From contig CACCLK010000004.1 of assembly GCA_902546795.1 (NCBI GenBank), positions 1 to 51,969 on the forward strand: a DNA stretch of 51,969 bases. The letters are read 5' to 3'. The translations under genes and the position numbers were made by a program. This DNA comes from an uncultured Pelagibacteraceae bacterium. Its GTDB lineage: Bacteria > Pseudomonadota > Alphaproteobacteria > Pelagibacterales > Pelagibacteraceae. The notes beneath the pieces were generated by a model. It was not told the DNA's origin. It saw only the letters and a list, made by a program, of their open reading frames with translations, and searched no databases. Positions 1 through 8,695 of the stretch are shown one piece after another. Position 1 is the stretch's first letter; every line of letters starts with the position of its first letter.

Positions 1-1
1 A

Positions 2-577
2 AAAGGTCCTTACTGGGATGAAGGTATGAAGCTTGGTTATCAAGATGCTGGATCATGGACTTTATTTAAGTCTACTCCAGTTGACAGAAGAAAAGCTGCA
101 TGGTTATACGCTCAGTTCGTAGTATCAAAAACTGTTGATCTTAAGAAAAGTGATGTTGGTTTAACTATCATTAGAGATAGTACAATTAACCACAAGCACT
201 TTACTCAAAGAGCTCCAAAACTTGGCGGACTTGTAGAATTCTACAGATCTAAAAACAGAGTATTGTGGTCACCAACAGGTATCAATGTTCCGGACTATCC
301 GAAACTTGCACAAATCTGGTGGCAACAAATTGGAGATGTAAACTCAGGTGCGTTTACTCCACAACAAGCTATGGATCGTCTTGCAGAAGAGATGAACTTA
401 GTTATGTCTCGTATGGAAGCTGCTGATAAAGCAAATAATACATACGGCGGATGTGGTCCAAGATTAGCTAAGCCGAAAGGCGCTGATTATTGGTTGAAAC
501 AACCAGGATCACCAAAAGCTAAGCGTAATGAGAAGCCTAAAGGTAAAACAGTTGCTTTCGAAAAAGCTTGGAGATAA
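2..577 (+). CDS. glpV: Glycerol-type ABC transporter substrate-binding protein (C-terminal part)
   Basis: The reading frame is open to the left edge, so only the last ~191 residues of a periplasmic solute-binding protein are present. They contain family-like segments such as SPTGINVPDYPKLAQIWWQQ, and the tail is rich in Lys/Pro. Identification rests mainly on context: the next five genes are glpS-glpT-glpP-glpQ plus DUF2160, the layout of the rhizobial glycerol importer GlpSTPQV. The protein should capture glycerol, or a close polyol, in the periplasm and deliver it to GlpPQ. An intrinsic terminator lies between this gene and glpS. The signal peptide and N-terminal lobe are outside the window. 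Confidence 0.8.
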   Translation, partial: KGPYWDEGMKLGYQDAGSWTLFKSTPVDRRKAAWLYAQFVVSKTVDLKKSDVGLTIIRDSTINHKHFTQRAPKLGGLVEFYRSKNRVLWSPTGINVPDYPKLAQIWWQQIGDVNSGAFTPQQAMDRLAEEMNLVMSRMEAADKANNTYGGCGPRLAKPKGADYWLKQPGSPKAKRNEKPKGKTVAFEKAWR

Positions 578-597
578 TTTAGGTTAATTCTAAATTT

Positions 598-626
598 AAA
601 GGGGGCTTAACAGCCCCCTTTTTTTA
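598..626 (+). terminator. Intrinsic terminator between glpV and glpS
   Basis: The stem AAAGGGGGCT (598-607) pairs perfectly with AGCCCCCTTT (612-621) across a TAAC loop and runs into a T tract. It lies 20 bases after the glpV stop and about 20 bases before glpS. It is expected to end most transcripts after the binding-protein gene, with partial read-through into the ATPase and permease genes. Confidence 0.9.
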
Positions 627-644
627 AAACGGAATTCAAAAAAT

Positions 645-1709
645 ATGAGCCTAGAATTAAAAAACGTAGAAAAAAAAATAGGATTAGATACTCATATTTA
701 TTCAACAAATCTAAAATTAGAAAAAAATACAATTAATATTCTTTTAGGTCCTACACTATCTGGCAAAACAACTCTTATGCAAATTATGGCTGGCCTAGAT
801 AAACCAACATCAGGTGAGATTTGGTTTAACAACGAGAATGTGACAGGTATGAAAGTTCAAAAAAGAAATGTCTCAATGGTTTACCAGCAATTTATCAATT
901 ACCCTAATTTCACAGTTTATGACAATATTGCATCTCCATTAAAAATTACTGGAGTAAGTTCAGATGAAACAAAACAAAGAGTTGGGAAAGTTGCAGAATT
1001 ATTAAAACTCTCTGGAATGTTGAATAAAAAACCAAATGAGCTTTCTGGAGGACAACAACAAAGAACTGCTTTAGCAAGAGCACTAGTAAAAGACTCAGAC
1101 TTAATTCTTTTAGATGAACCACTTGCTAACTTAGATTTTAAATTAAGAGAAGAATTAAGAGAAGAATTACCAAAATTATTTGAAAATAGAGACTGTATTG
1201 TAGTTTACGCAACCACAGAACCCTCAGAAGCTTTACTCTTAGGTGGTAATACTGCAACGTTACAGGAAGGTAAGATTATTCAATATGGAAAAACTTTAGA
1301 TACTTATAATAAACCTAACTCTCTAGTTTCAGCTCAGGTCTTTAGTGATCCACCAATGAATATAGCTAAAATAAAAAAATTAGGAGACCAGTGTTCATTT
1401 TTACAGAATGACATTCAATGGAAGACTAAATTAAATATCAAAGATGGTGAATATAAAGTAGGTATTAGACCTCACAATATTACCACGTATAAAGAGGGCA
1501 ACAATACACTTGAAATAAAAGGTAAAGTTTTAATCTCTGAAATCAGTGGCTCTGAGAGCTTAATCCACTTTACAAACGGAAATTTGAATTGGGTTTCTTT
1601 ATCTAACGGAGTTTTTCAAAAAAATGTTGGCGATGTAATGAATTTATACATGAATACAGATGAGTTTATTTATTTTGATCAAAATGAAAGGTTAGTATCT
1701 AATGGCTAA
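645..1709 (+). CDS. glpS: Glycerol ABC transporter ATP-binding protein GlpS
   Basis: A 354-residue importer ATPase with the CUT1-like layout: nucleotide-binding domain (about 1-230), then a C-terminal regulatory (TOBE-type) region. Visible motifs are Walker A GPTLSGKTT (35-43), Q-loop YQQF (80-83), signature LSGGQ (133-137) and Walker B LILLDEP. The switch-histidine position is Thr191 (YATTEP where family members read YVTHD), so its own ATP site lacks the usual catalytic histidine. Its stop overlaps the glpT start by 8 bases. It should pair with GlpT as a heterodimer at the inner membrane, energising GlpP-GlpQ. Confidence 0.9.
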   Translation: MSLELKNVEKKIGLDTHIYSTNLKLEKNTINILLGPTLSGKTTLMQIMAGLDKPTSGEIWFNNENVTGMKVQKRNVSMVYQQFINYPNFTVYDNIASPLKITGVSSDETKQRVGKVAELLKLSGMLNKKPNELSGGQQQRTALARALVKDSDLILLDEPLANLDFKLREELREELPKLFENRDCIVVYATTEPSEALLLGGNTATLQEGKIIQYGKTLDTYNKPNSLVSAQVFSDPPMNIAKIKKLGDQCSFLQNDIQWKTKLNIKDGEYKVGIRPHNITTYKEGNNTLEIKGKVLISEISGSESLIHFTNGNLNWVSLSNGVFQKNVGDVMNLYMNTDEFIYFDQNERLVSNG

Positions 1710-2766
1710 AGTAACATTAAAAGGTTTAAGCCATAGTTATTTAAAAACTCAGTCCTCAGATGCTGACTGGGCAATCAGAGGAGTAGACATTGATTGGAAT
1801 GATGGGGGTGCTTATGCTTTATTAGGCCCGTCAGGTTGCGGAAAGACAACATTGTTGAATATTATTTCTGGACTAATCACACCAACAAAAGGCGATATAT
1901 TATTTGATGATAAAGTTATTTCAGGGTTGAGTCCTGTGGAAAGAAATATCGCACAGATTTTTCAATTCCCAGTTATTTATGACACGATGACAGTTTATGA
2001 TAATTTAGCTTTTCCTTTAAGAAATAGAAAAATTCCAGAGGAAGAAATCAAAGTAAAAGTTCATGAGATAGCAGAGATGTTGGAATTATCTTCAACATTA
2101 AACAACAGAGCTTCTGGTCTAACAGCAGACGGTAAACAAAAAATTTCACTAGGGCGCGGATTGGTAAGATCAGATGTAAATGCTATTATGTTTGATGAAC
2201 CATTAACAGTAATCGATCCACATTTGAAATGGATTTTAAGATCTAAACTTAAAGAACTTCATCAAAAGATTAATAGAACAATGATTTATGTAACACACGA
2301 TCAAACAGAGGCTTTAACATTTGCTGATCAAGTAGTTGTAATGCATGAAGGTCAAATTGTTCAAACAGGAACGCCAGTAGATTTGTTTGAAAAACCAAAG
2401 CATACATTTGTAGGATATTTTATTGGTTCACCAGGTATGAATGTTTTGCCTTGTCAAATTAAAGGAAAGGATGTGATCGTTAATGGAAAAAAAGTAGAAA
2501 CTCATCAACAAATCAAAAAAAGCAAATTTAACAAGACAGAAGTTGGTGTGAGACCTGAATTTATATCTTTTAGTAATGACGGAATTCCAGTTAAAGTTTT
2601 ATCAGTAAGTAATACTGGAAGGCACAAAATTGTAGATACTGAAAGTGAAACGGGAAAAATTAAAATTATTGCAAAATCTAATGAAGATATTCCGTCAGGA
2701 TCTGCATTTTTAAAATTTAAAAAAGAATATACTTATACATATGGAGATAGTTGGATAATTGAATGA
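1702..2766 (+). CDS. glpT: Glycerol ABC transporter ATP-binding protein GlpT
   Basis: A second 354-residue ATPase of the same importer. Walker A is GPSGCGKTT (42-50), Walker B ends in DEP (165-167) and the switch histidine is His199 in YVTHD. The ABC signature is degenerate: LTADGKQ (140-146) replaces LSGGQ. It is complementary to GlpS, which keeps the signature but lost the histidine. A C-terminal TOBE-type region follows residue ~235. The gene overlaps glpS and glpP. Not to be confused with the unrelated glycerol-3-phosphate antiporter also called GlpT. Confidence 0.9.
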   Translation: MAKVTLKGLSHSYLKTQSSDADWAIRGVDIDWNDGGAYALLGPSGCGKTTLLNIISGLITPTKGDILFDDKVISGLSPVERNIAQIFQFPVIYDTMTVYDNLAFPLRNRKIPEEEIKVKVHEIAEMLELSSTLNNRASGLTADGKQKISLGRGLVRSDVNAIMFDEPLTVIDPHLKWILRSKLKELHQKINRTMIYVTHDQTEALTFADQVVVMHEGQIVQTGTPVDLFEKPKHTFVGYFIGSPGMNVLPCQIKGKDVIVNGKKVETHQQIKKSKFNKTEVGVRPEFISFSNDGIPVKVLSVSNTGRHKIVDTESETGKIKIIAKSNEDIPSGSAFLKFKKEYTYTYGDSWIIE

Positions 2767-3629
2767 ATAAAACAGTAAATCAAAAAGCATGGTTTTTTGT
2801 AATACCAGTATTTGTGCTGGTAGCTTTCAATGCCATTATTCCATTAATGACAGTAGTAAACTATGCTTTCCAGGAAACTTTCGGAAATAATGTTTTTATG
2901 TGGGAAGGCACAAGATGGTTTAAACAAATCATGTTATCCGAAAGATTTCACGCATCACTTGGTAGACAATTTTTATTTACGTTTATAATTTTATTTATTC
3001 AAATTCCATTAGGAATAGCTATTGCACTTACTATGCCAAAAGAGGGAATAGGAGTACCTGTTTGTTTAGTTTTAATGTCCATGCCGCTTTTAATTCCATG
3101 GAACGTTGTTGGAGCTATGTGGAATATTTTTGCGTTACCAGATATTGGTTTCTTAGGTCATTCACTTAATGCTTTAGGATTTGATTATAACTTTACTCAA
3201 CAAATTGGTGATGCTTGGTTCACAACTATACTTATGGATGTATGGCATTGGACATCGTTAGTAGTTTTATTGTCTTATGCAGGATTAAGATCTATTCAAC
3301 CTGCTTACTATCAAGCAGCAGAAATTGATGGGGCTAGTCGTTGGGCAATTTTCACGAAAATTGAATTGCCTAAAATGAAAAAAGTATTAACGATTGCAAT
3401 ACTTTTGAGGTTTATGGACAGTTTCATGATTTATACAGAGCCATTTGTTTTAACTGGAGGCGGTCCAGGCAATGCTACTGCATTTTTATCTATAGACTTG
3501 GTTAAAATGGCATTAGGACAGTTTGATTTAGGACCAGCTGCAGCAATGTCATTAATATATTTCTTTATAGTACTTTTGGTCTGCTGGGTATTTTACACAT
3601 TAATGATGAGAAATGAGGAGAAATCATGA
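2763..3629 (+). CDS. glpP: Glycerol ABC transporter permease GlpP
   Basis: A 288-residue inner-membrane permease with about six hydrophobic segments, the first at ~10-30. The cytoplasmic EAA loop reads YYQAAEIDGASRWAIFTKIE, and the conserved FVLTGGGPGNAT segment near the C-terminus is typical of CUT1 (MalF/UgpA-type) permeases. The start overlaps the glpT stop (ATGA) and the stop overlaps glpQ, indicating translational coupling. It should form the translocation pore with GlpQ. Confidence 0.92.
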   Translation: MNKTVNQKAWFFVIPVFVLVAFNAIIPLMTVVNYAFQETFGNNVFMWEGTRWFKQIMLSERFHASLGRQFLFTFIILFIQIPLGIAIALTMPKEGIGVPVCLVLMSMPLLIPWNVVGAMWNIFALPDIGFLGHSLNALGFDYNFTQQIGDAWFTTILMDVWHWTSLVVLLSYAGLRSIQPAYYQAAEIDGASRWAIFTKIELPKMKKVLTIAILLRFMDSFMIYTEPFVLTGGGPGNATAFLSIDLVKMALGQFDLGPAAAMSLIYFFIVLLVCWVFYTLMMRNEEKS

Positions 3630-4426
3630 AGAAAGCTAAGTGGTTAGTTCCTACAATTTATATTATTTTCTTGATGCTTCCAATTTATTGGTTGCTTAAC
3701 ATGTCTTTTAAAACAACAACTGAGATTATAAACACTTACACATTGTGGCCTCAAGAATTTACATTAGATAATTATAAGAAAATTTTTACCGACAGTACTT
3801 GGTATACTGGGTATCTTAATTCTATTTACTACGTAGTGATGAACACCGTGATTTCAGTGGCAGCTGCGCTACCTGCAGCTTACGCTTTTTCTAGATATAA
3901 ATTTTTAGGGGATAAACATTTATTTTTCTGGCTATTAACTAACAGAATGGCCCCACCAGCAGTATTTGCCTTGCCATTTTTTCAATTTTATTCATCAGTA
4001 AACTTGTTTGATACTCATGTGGCTGTAGCTTTATCACATTGTTTGTTTAATATTCCTCTAGCAGTTTGGATTTTAGAGGGATTTATGTCTTCTGTGCCAA
4101 AAGAACTAGACGAAACAGCTTATGTTGATGGTTATTCGTTTTGGAGATTTTTCTTCAAGATATTTATTCCAACAATCACTGCAGGTATAGGTATTACAAT
4201 GTTTTTCTGTTTCATGTTTTCTTGGGTTGAATTATTATTAGCAAAAACATTAACTGCAGTGGCAGCAAAACCGATCGCTGCGACAATGACAAGAACAGCC
4301 AGTACATCAGGATATGAATTAGGACTACTTGCTGCTGCAGGAAGTTTAACAATTATTCCTGGTGCTATCGTAATTTATTTCGTTAGAAACTATATAGCTA
4401 AAGGATTTGCATTAGGAAGAGTATGA
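3626..4426 (+). CDS. glpQ: Glycerol ABC transporter permease GlpQ
   Basis: A 266-residue second permease, MalG/UgpE-like, with six predicted membrane segments. The EAA loop is ELDETAYVDGYSFWRFFFKI, which should dock on the GlpS/GlpT ATPases. It begins in a 4-base overlap with glpP and its stop overlaps the DUF2160 start. Shares the operon and the transport role with GlpP. Confidence 0.92.
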   Translation: MKKAKWLVPTIYIIFLMLPIYWLLNMSFKTTTEIINTYTLWPQEFTLDNYKKIFTDSTWYTGYLNSIYYVVMNTVISVAAALPAAYAFSRYKFLGDKHLFFWLLTNRMAPPAVFALPFFQFYSSVNLFDTHVAVALSHCLFNIPLAVWILEGFMSSVPKELDETAYVDGYSFWRFFFKIFIPTITAGIGITMFFCFMFSWVELLLAKTLTAVAAKPIAATMTRTASTSGYELGLLAAAGSLTIIPGAIVIYFVRNYIAKGFALGRV

Positions 4427-4782
4427 TGATGTTTAACGTTTTAAACGCTGCAACATGGGGTGACATGGCTAAAGAAAAAGAAAAAAGCTTTTTCGACTTC
4501 GAATTTATAACTTGGATGGCCTGGACATGGCAAACAGCCTCTTTCTTCATATTTATTGCTTTATGTTTAACTGCGATGGTTATTTGGGAAAAAAAATCAC
4601 CAGGAGGCAGTCCAAGAAAGGGGATTTTAGGATTAGACACAACTAGAGGAGATAGATTATTTATTTCATTATTAGGCAGTGCGTTCATTCATTTATTTTG
4701 GTTAGCTCTAGTTGGAAGTGTATTGTGGATTGCAACAATAATTTGCATTGGCTATGCAGTTGTTGTATTTAGATATGTCTAA
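4423..4782 (+). CDS. DUF2160 small membrane protein of the glycerol operon
   Basis: A 119-residue protein with two to three hydrophobic segments (about 35-55, 75-95 and 97-117) and the family-like stretch KKSPGGSPRKGILGLDTTRG between them. DUF2160 proteins regularly sit at the end of GlpSTPQ-type operons, so a role as accessory membrane subunit is inferred; its biochemical role is not known to me. Two further in-frame ATG codons directly follow the first, so the exact start is uncertain by a few residues. It overlaps the glpQ stop by 4 bases. Confidence 0.85.
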   Translation: MMMFNVLNAATWGDMAKEKEKSFFDFEFITWMAWTWQTASFFIFIALCLTAMVIWEKKSPGGSPRKGILGLDTTRGDRLFISLLGSAFIHLFWLALVGSVLWIATIICIGYAVVVFRYV

Positions 4783-4806
4783 ATATTACTCATTAAAGGA
4801 GATTAA

Positions 4807-5811
4807 ATGGTTAAAGTTGGTATTAATGGTTTTGGTAGAATAGGTAGATTAATTTTAAGAGCTATTTTAGAAAATTATAAAAATAAAATTCAAGTTGCTG
4901 CAATTAATGATTTAGGATCAATAGAAACTAACGCGCACTTAATTAAGTACGATAGTACTCATGGTATCATTAATGAAGATATTCAGACTTCAAAAGTCGG
5001 TTTTAAAATCGGTGATCAAGAAATAAAAGTTTTTGCAGAGAAGGATCCGGCTAACATTCCCTGGGGGAAAGTAGGAGCTGATGTAGTTTTAGAATGTACT
5101 GGTATATTTTTAGATAAATCTTCAGCAGAAAAACATATTAAAAGTGGAGCTAAAAAAGTAATAATCTCAGCTCCAGGAAAAGAAGTAGATTTTACAATTG
5201 TTCAAGGTGTTAATAGCAAAGAGTTAAAAAAAGAACATAATATTATTTCAAATGGGTCTTGCACAACAAACTGTTTAGCTCCTGTTGCTATGGTTTTAGA
5301 AAAAAACTTCGGGATAAGTTATGGTTATATGACTACTATTCATAGCTACACTGGTGATCAAAAACTTCTAGATACATTGCACAAAGACTTAAGAAGAGCT
5401 AGATCTACTGAGGGCGCAATGATACCCACCTCAACAGGTGCAGCCAAAGCAATGAGTTTAGTTTTACCAAGTTTAAAAGGTAAATTAGATGGAACAGCAA
5501 TTAGGGTTCCTACACCTAATGTTTCTCTTATTGATTTAACCTTAGTTACTGAAAAAGAAGTGACCGCAGAGAGCATTAATAATGCTATGTCAAAAGCTGC
5601 TGATGGTGAGCTTAAAGGTATATTAGGTGTTAATAATAAACCACTAGTCTCTAAAGATTTTAACCATAACGCACACAGCTCAATTTTTGATTTAACCCAA
5701 ACACAAGTGATTAAAGGTAAATTTAGCCGAGTATTATCATGGTATGATAATGAATGGGGCTTTTCTAATAGAATGTGCGATACAACTATTCAAATAGCAA
5801 ATCTGATTTAA
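4807..5811 (+). CDS. gap: Glyceraldehyde-3-phosphate dehydrogenase
   Basis: A full-length 334-residue type I GAPDH of central glycolysis/gluconeogenesis. The Rossmann motif GINGFGRIGR opens the protein; the catalytic Cys152 lies in SNGSCTTNC and the general-base His179 in TIHSYTGDQ. The S-loop (YTGDQKLLD, then LRRAR) resembles the chloroplast/cyanobacterial GapA-Gap2 type, some of which also use NADP; Asp35 after the second strand argues for NAD, so cofactor use cannot be settled here. A good ribosome site AAAGGAG sits at 4795-4801. The gene is convergent with the pyk transcript. Confidence 0.97.
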   Translation: MVKVGINGFGRIGRLILRAILENYKNKIQVAAINDLGSIETNAHLIKYDSTHGIINEDIQTSKVGFKIGDQEIKVFAEKDPANIPWGKVGADVVLECTGIFLDKSSAEKHIKSGAKKVIISAPGKEVDFTIVQGVNSKELKKEHNIISNGSCTTNCLAPVAMVLEKNFGISYGYMTTIHSYTGDQKLLDTLHKDLRRARSTEGAMIPTSTGAAKAMSLVLPSLKGKLDGTAIRVPTPNVSLIDLTLVTEKEVTAESINNAMSKAADGELKGILGVNNKPLVSKDFNHNAHSSIFDLTQTQVIKGKFSRVLSWYDNEWGFSNRMCDTTIQIANLI

Positions 5812-5978
5812 TTATTTTCGGCTTCCTCAATTAGTTTTAGAGTATTTGAAGGGATATCACTATTATCAATTTTAATTTTCTTTGGTTTCTCAAAAATTAT
5901 GTTGTTTGCATTCTTTTCAAGTTTATCTAAATCATTCATTGCTGACAAAATTTCTTGAATAGAATATTTTTCACTCAT
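5808..5978 (-). CDS. Small hypothetical protein downstream of pyk (56 aa)
   Basis: Reading the minus strand from the ATG at 5978 gives 56 codons: it starts MSEKYSIQEILSAMNDLDKL and ends LKLIEEAENN. The start codon shares one base with the pyk stop, a coupling arrangement that favours a real gene, and it fills the whole space between pyk and gap, overlapping the gap stop by 4 bases. Composition is charged, with probable helices at both ends and a Lys-rich middle (EKPKKIKID). No family is recognised. A cytosolic partner protein is possible, but nothing here shows it. Confidence 0.7.
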   Translation of the reverse strand: MSEKYSIQEILSAMNDLDKLEKNANNIIFEKPKKIKIDNSDIPSNTLKLIEEAENN

Positions 5979-7390
5979 TAAGTTCCAACTTTATACAGCC
6001 TTATCATATTAGTCATGCCAGCTTTACCAAAAGGTAGGCCTGCAGTTATCACAACAAAATCACTCTTTTTAATTGTGTTATCTTTTTTTATTATCTCCCT
6101 AGATATATTCATCATATCTTTCCAGCCATTTGCATCACGACTATTTAACGATTGAACTCCCCACAGTAATGACATTTGCCTACTAACGTTAATATTTGGT
6201 GATATGGTAATTATTTTTACTCTAGGTCGCATCGCTGAAACTATTTTGGCTGTTTTTCCAGAATTAGAAAAAGCTATGATCGCCTTCACTGAAGGATTGT
6301 AAGCTAAATCTTTTACAGAAAGTACGATGGATTTAACGGGATCTTTTTTTGCGTCAATTTTATTTTTAAAATCTTCAATGTGTTCTTTTTTATATTTTTC
6401 AGTAGATATGATTGTTTTAGTCATTGTTTTAACTGCTTGAAGTGGATATCTTCCAACGGCGCTTTCTGCAGATAGCATAACGGTATCCGCACCCTGAAAA
6501 ATTGCAGTTGCTATATCATTTATCTCAGCTCTCGTTGCTGTGTAATTTTCAATCATACTTTCAAGCATCTGAGTAGCTACAATAACTGATTTTGATAATT
6601 GGTTACATTTTTTTATTAAACCAAGTTGTATTTTTGGAACTTCGCTATGCCCAACATCAATTGCTAAATCTCCTCGGGCTATCATAACAGCATCAGTGGC
6701 CTTTATAATTTCGTCAATATTTTTTAATGCCTGCTTATTTTCAATTTTTGAAATAATACCTACATCTTTAGAAATTAGTTTTCTAGTTTGATTTATCATT
6801 TTTGCATTTTGTAAATAAGATAAAGCTATCCAATTGCAGCCAATTTTTTTTGCAATTTTAATATCTTTTTTATCCTTAGAGGTTAAATTATTAACTGGTA
6901 AACTAATATTTGAAATATGAATGCTTTTATTACTTGATAAAGTGCAATTCTGACTAAGACATCTAGTAATTATTGATTTGTTGGATTTTTTAATTACTTT
7001 AAAAGCATACTTTCCATCATCAATTAAAATAATATTGTTCTTTTTTACTTTCCTCATTATAAATGAATAGGGAAGTCCCACCCTAGTCGAGTCACCCTCT
7101 TTTTTGCTTAAATCAAATTTAAATTTTTGATTTTTTTTAATATCGACTTGATTTTTTTTTATTTTTCCTATTCTTAATTTAATTCCTTGCAAATCTGCTA
7201 TTAAAGATATTCTTTTTTTTGTTTTGTTTTCTAAGTATCTTATTTTTTTTACAATGCTTATTATATTCCTAGTATCATGGCTAAAATTTATCCTGAAAGC
7301 ATCTACGCCTAGCTCAATAATTTTTTTTAGTTGGGACGTAGAAGATATCGCTGGACCTAAAGTTGCGATAATTTTAGCTTTTTTATCCAT
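5978..7390 (-). CDS. pyk: Pyruvate kinase
   Basis: A 470-residue pyruvate kinase converting phosphoenolpyruvate and ADP to pyruvate and ATP. The N-terminus KIIATLGPA, the RINFSHD phosphate/metal segment, the active-site KIENKQAL and MIARGDLAID segments, QMLESM and the ATRAE helix are all recognisable. The C-terminal domain is present, so it is not truncated. It is transcribed towards gap, with the small 56-codon gene coupled behind it. The basic, Asn/Lys-rich composition matches an AT-rich genome. Confidence 0.96.
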   Translation of the reverse strand: MDKKAKIIATLGPAISSTSQLKKIIELGVDAFRINFSHDTRNIISIVKKIRYLENKTKKRISLIADLQGIKLRIGKIKKNQVDIKKNQKFKFDLSKKEGDSTRVGLPYSFIMRKVKKNNIILIDDGKYAFKVIKKSNKSIITRCLSQNCTLSSNKSIHISNISLPVNNLTSKDKKDIKIAKKIGCNWIALSYLQNAKMINQTRKLISKDVGIISKIENKQALKNIDEIIKATDAVMIARGDLAIDVGHSEVPKIQLGLIKKCNQLSKSVIVATQMLESMIENYTATRAEINDIATAIFQGADTVMLSAESAVGRYPLQAVKTMTKTIISTEKYKKEHIEDFKNKIDAKKDPVKSIVLSVKDLAYNPSVKAIIAFSNSGKTAKIVSAMRPRVKIITISPNINVSRQMSLLWGVQSLNSRDANGWKDMMNISREIIKKDNTIKKSDFVVITAGLPFGKAGMTNMIRLYKVGT

Positions 7391-7443
7391 TATTTTTAAA
7401 AGATATGTTATACTAGCATGATTATAGGCTATGTAAAATAATC

Positions 7444-7860
7444 ATGTTCCAGAAATTTCATAAAATAGAAGTAAGAACTGAAGGTCAAAATCTTTATAAT
7501 TTTACATTAAATGTCCAAAATTGGGTTAAAAAAGAAAAGTTTAATACCGGCATTTTGAATATAAATATTTTGCATACAAGTGCATCACTAATGCTGCAAG
7601 AAAATGCTGATCCAGATGTGATGAAAGACATGAAGAATTTTTTTAATAAACTTGTTCCAATGGATGGAAGCTATATACACAGTACAGAGGGAAAGGATGA
7701 TATGCCTGCCCATATTAAATCTGCACTTACAAACTCAAATTTGTCTATACCAATTCAAAATAAAAATTTAGTTCTTGGAATGTGGCAGGGTATATATTTA
7801 TTCGAACACAGATTAGAAAATCATACAAGACTAATTAATCTTCATTATATTGGCGATTGA
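7444..7860 (+). CDS. yjbQ: YjbQ/UPF0047 family protein
   Basis: A 138-residue single-domain protein of the widespread YjbQ family. Signature segments are the LHTSASLMLQENADPDV strand-helix, the DMPAHIKSAL segment and the C-terminal GMWQGIYLFEHR with conserved His. E. coli YjbQ has been reported to have weak thiamine-phosphate-synthase activity, but the physiological role is unsettled. That is of some interest because SAR11 bacteria are known to need external thiamine precursors. It is divergent from pyk across 53 bases and convergent with the Anbu gene. Confidence 0.9.
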   Translation: MFQKFHKIEVRTEGQNLYNFTLNVQNWVKKEKFNTGILNINILHTSASLMLQENADPDVMKDMKNFFNKLVPMDGSYIHSTEGKDDMPAHIKSALTNSNLSIPIQNKNLVLGMWQGIYLFEHRLENHTRLINLHYIGD

Positions 7861-7866
7861 ATAAAA

Positions 7867-8589
7867 CTACTCCCAATCAAATTTTGGGAAAGTATCAAAC
7901 ACTTGTAAGACTTTATCAGACCACTTATCGCACACTTTTGAATAGTCTTCATCGCTAGTATTTAAACACTTTAGATAAGAAATTTTTTTTTGGTCTTTTT
8001 TATATACTGCTATATCAATAGGTGGACCAACTGTTAAGTCACTTTTCAAAGTGGAGTCCATTGAAATTAGAGCACATCTTGATGCGTCTCCAATAGATAC
8101 ACTTGGAGTGATAACTCTATCAAGTATAGGTTTTCCGTATTTAACCTCACCAATCACTAAATATGGTTTGCTGTCAGCTGGGCGAATATAATTTCCTTGT
8201 GGGTATACCATGTAAAGTTCTAATTCTTGACCACGTATTTGACCTCCAATTATAAATGTTGATCCTAAAACCAAACTGTCTGTATTGACGCCATCAGGTG
8301 AAGAATGTTTTATGTTAAGTTTCCCAACATAGGATGCTATCTGCTCAAAGTCTTTGCATGTATTTAAATTTAGTGCCGCATTTTTATCTTTTATATCTTT
8401 CTCTATTGATTTAAATACAGCCTGCGAAGTTCCTAAATTACCTGAGGTTACTATTATAATTGTTCTATCACCAACATCATATGTTAGCATTTTTGTATAA
8501 ATATTTACGTTGTCTAATCCAGCATTGGTTCTTGAGTCTGATACTAAAACAACACCCTGATTTGTTTTGATGCCAATACAATATGTCAT
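7867..8589 (-). CDS. Anbu-type proteasome-like peptidase
   Basis: A 240-residue Ntn-hydrolase of the ancestral beta-subunit (Anbu) family, related to HslV and the 20S proteasome. After removal of Met1 the N-terminus would be Thr-Tyr-Cys, supplying the nucleophilic Thr. Asp18 and Arg20 (SDSRTNAG) and Lys33 (YTKM) fit the catalytic set. Family-typical stretches include TSGNLGTSQAVF and the C-terminal half with SMDSTLKSDLTVGPPID. Anbu proteins form large ring assemblies; their substrate is not firmly established. Its usual partner, a circularly permuted ATP-grasp protein, is encoded divergently next door. Confidence 0.92.
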   Translation of the reverse strand: MTYCIGIKTNQGVVLVSDSRTNAGLDNVNIYTKMLTYDVGDRTIIIVTSGNLGTSQAVFKSIEKDIKDKNAALNLNTCKDFEQIASYVGKLNIKHSSPDGVNTDSLVLGSTFIIGGQIRGQELELYMVYPQGNYIRPADSKPYLVIGEVKYGKPILDRVITPSVSIGDASRCALISMDSTLKSDLTVGPPIDIAVYKKDQKKISYLKCLNTSDEDYSKVCDKWSDKVLQVFDTFPKFDWE

Positions 8590-8695
8590 GGTGATTTTTT
8601 AGTTAAAAATGAATAGTTTTTCAATTCTTTATTGACATAGCTAATATCTAATTTGTGCAATTGATAATTAACTGAAATACTTAAAAACTGTATAT

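Noticed and set aside
1201-1260. Possible frameshift or damage in glpS at the switch-His region (YATTEP)
   Set aside because: The frame is continuous and the C-terminal domain is intact; together with the GlpT signature change it looks like a functional asymmetry rather than decay.
4398-4688. 96-codon minus-strand frame over glpQ/DUF2160
   Set aside because: The plus-strand genes have family motifs and coupled overlaps; the minus frame has no recognisable features.
8590-8695. TTGACA at 8632-8637 as a promoter of the ATP-grasp gene
   Set aside because: No convincing -10 element occurs at the proper spacing, so I do not call it.
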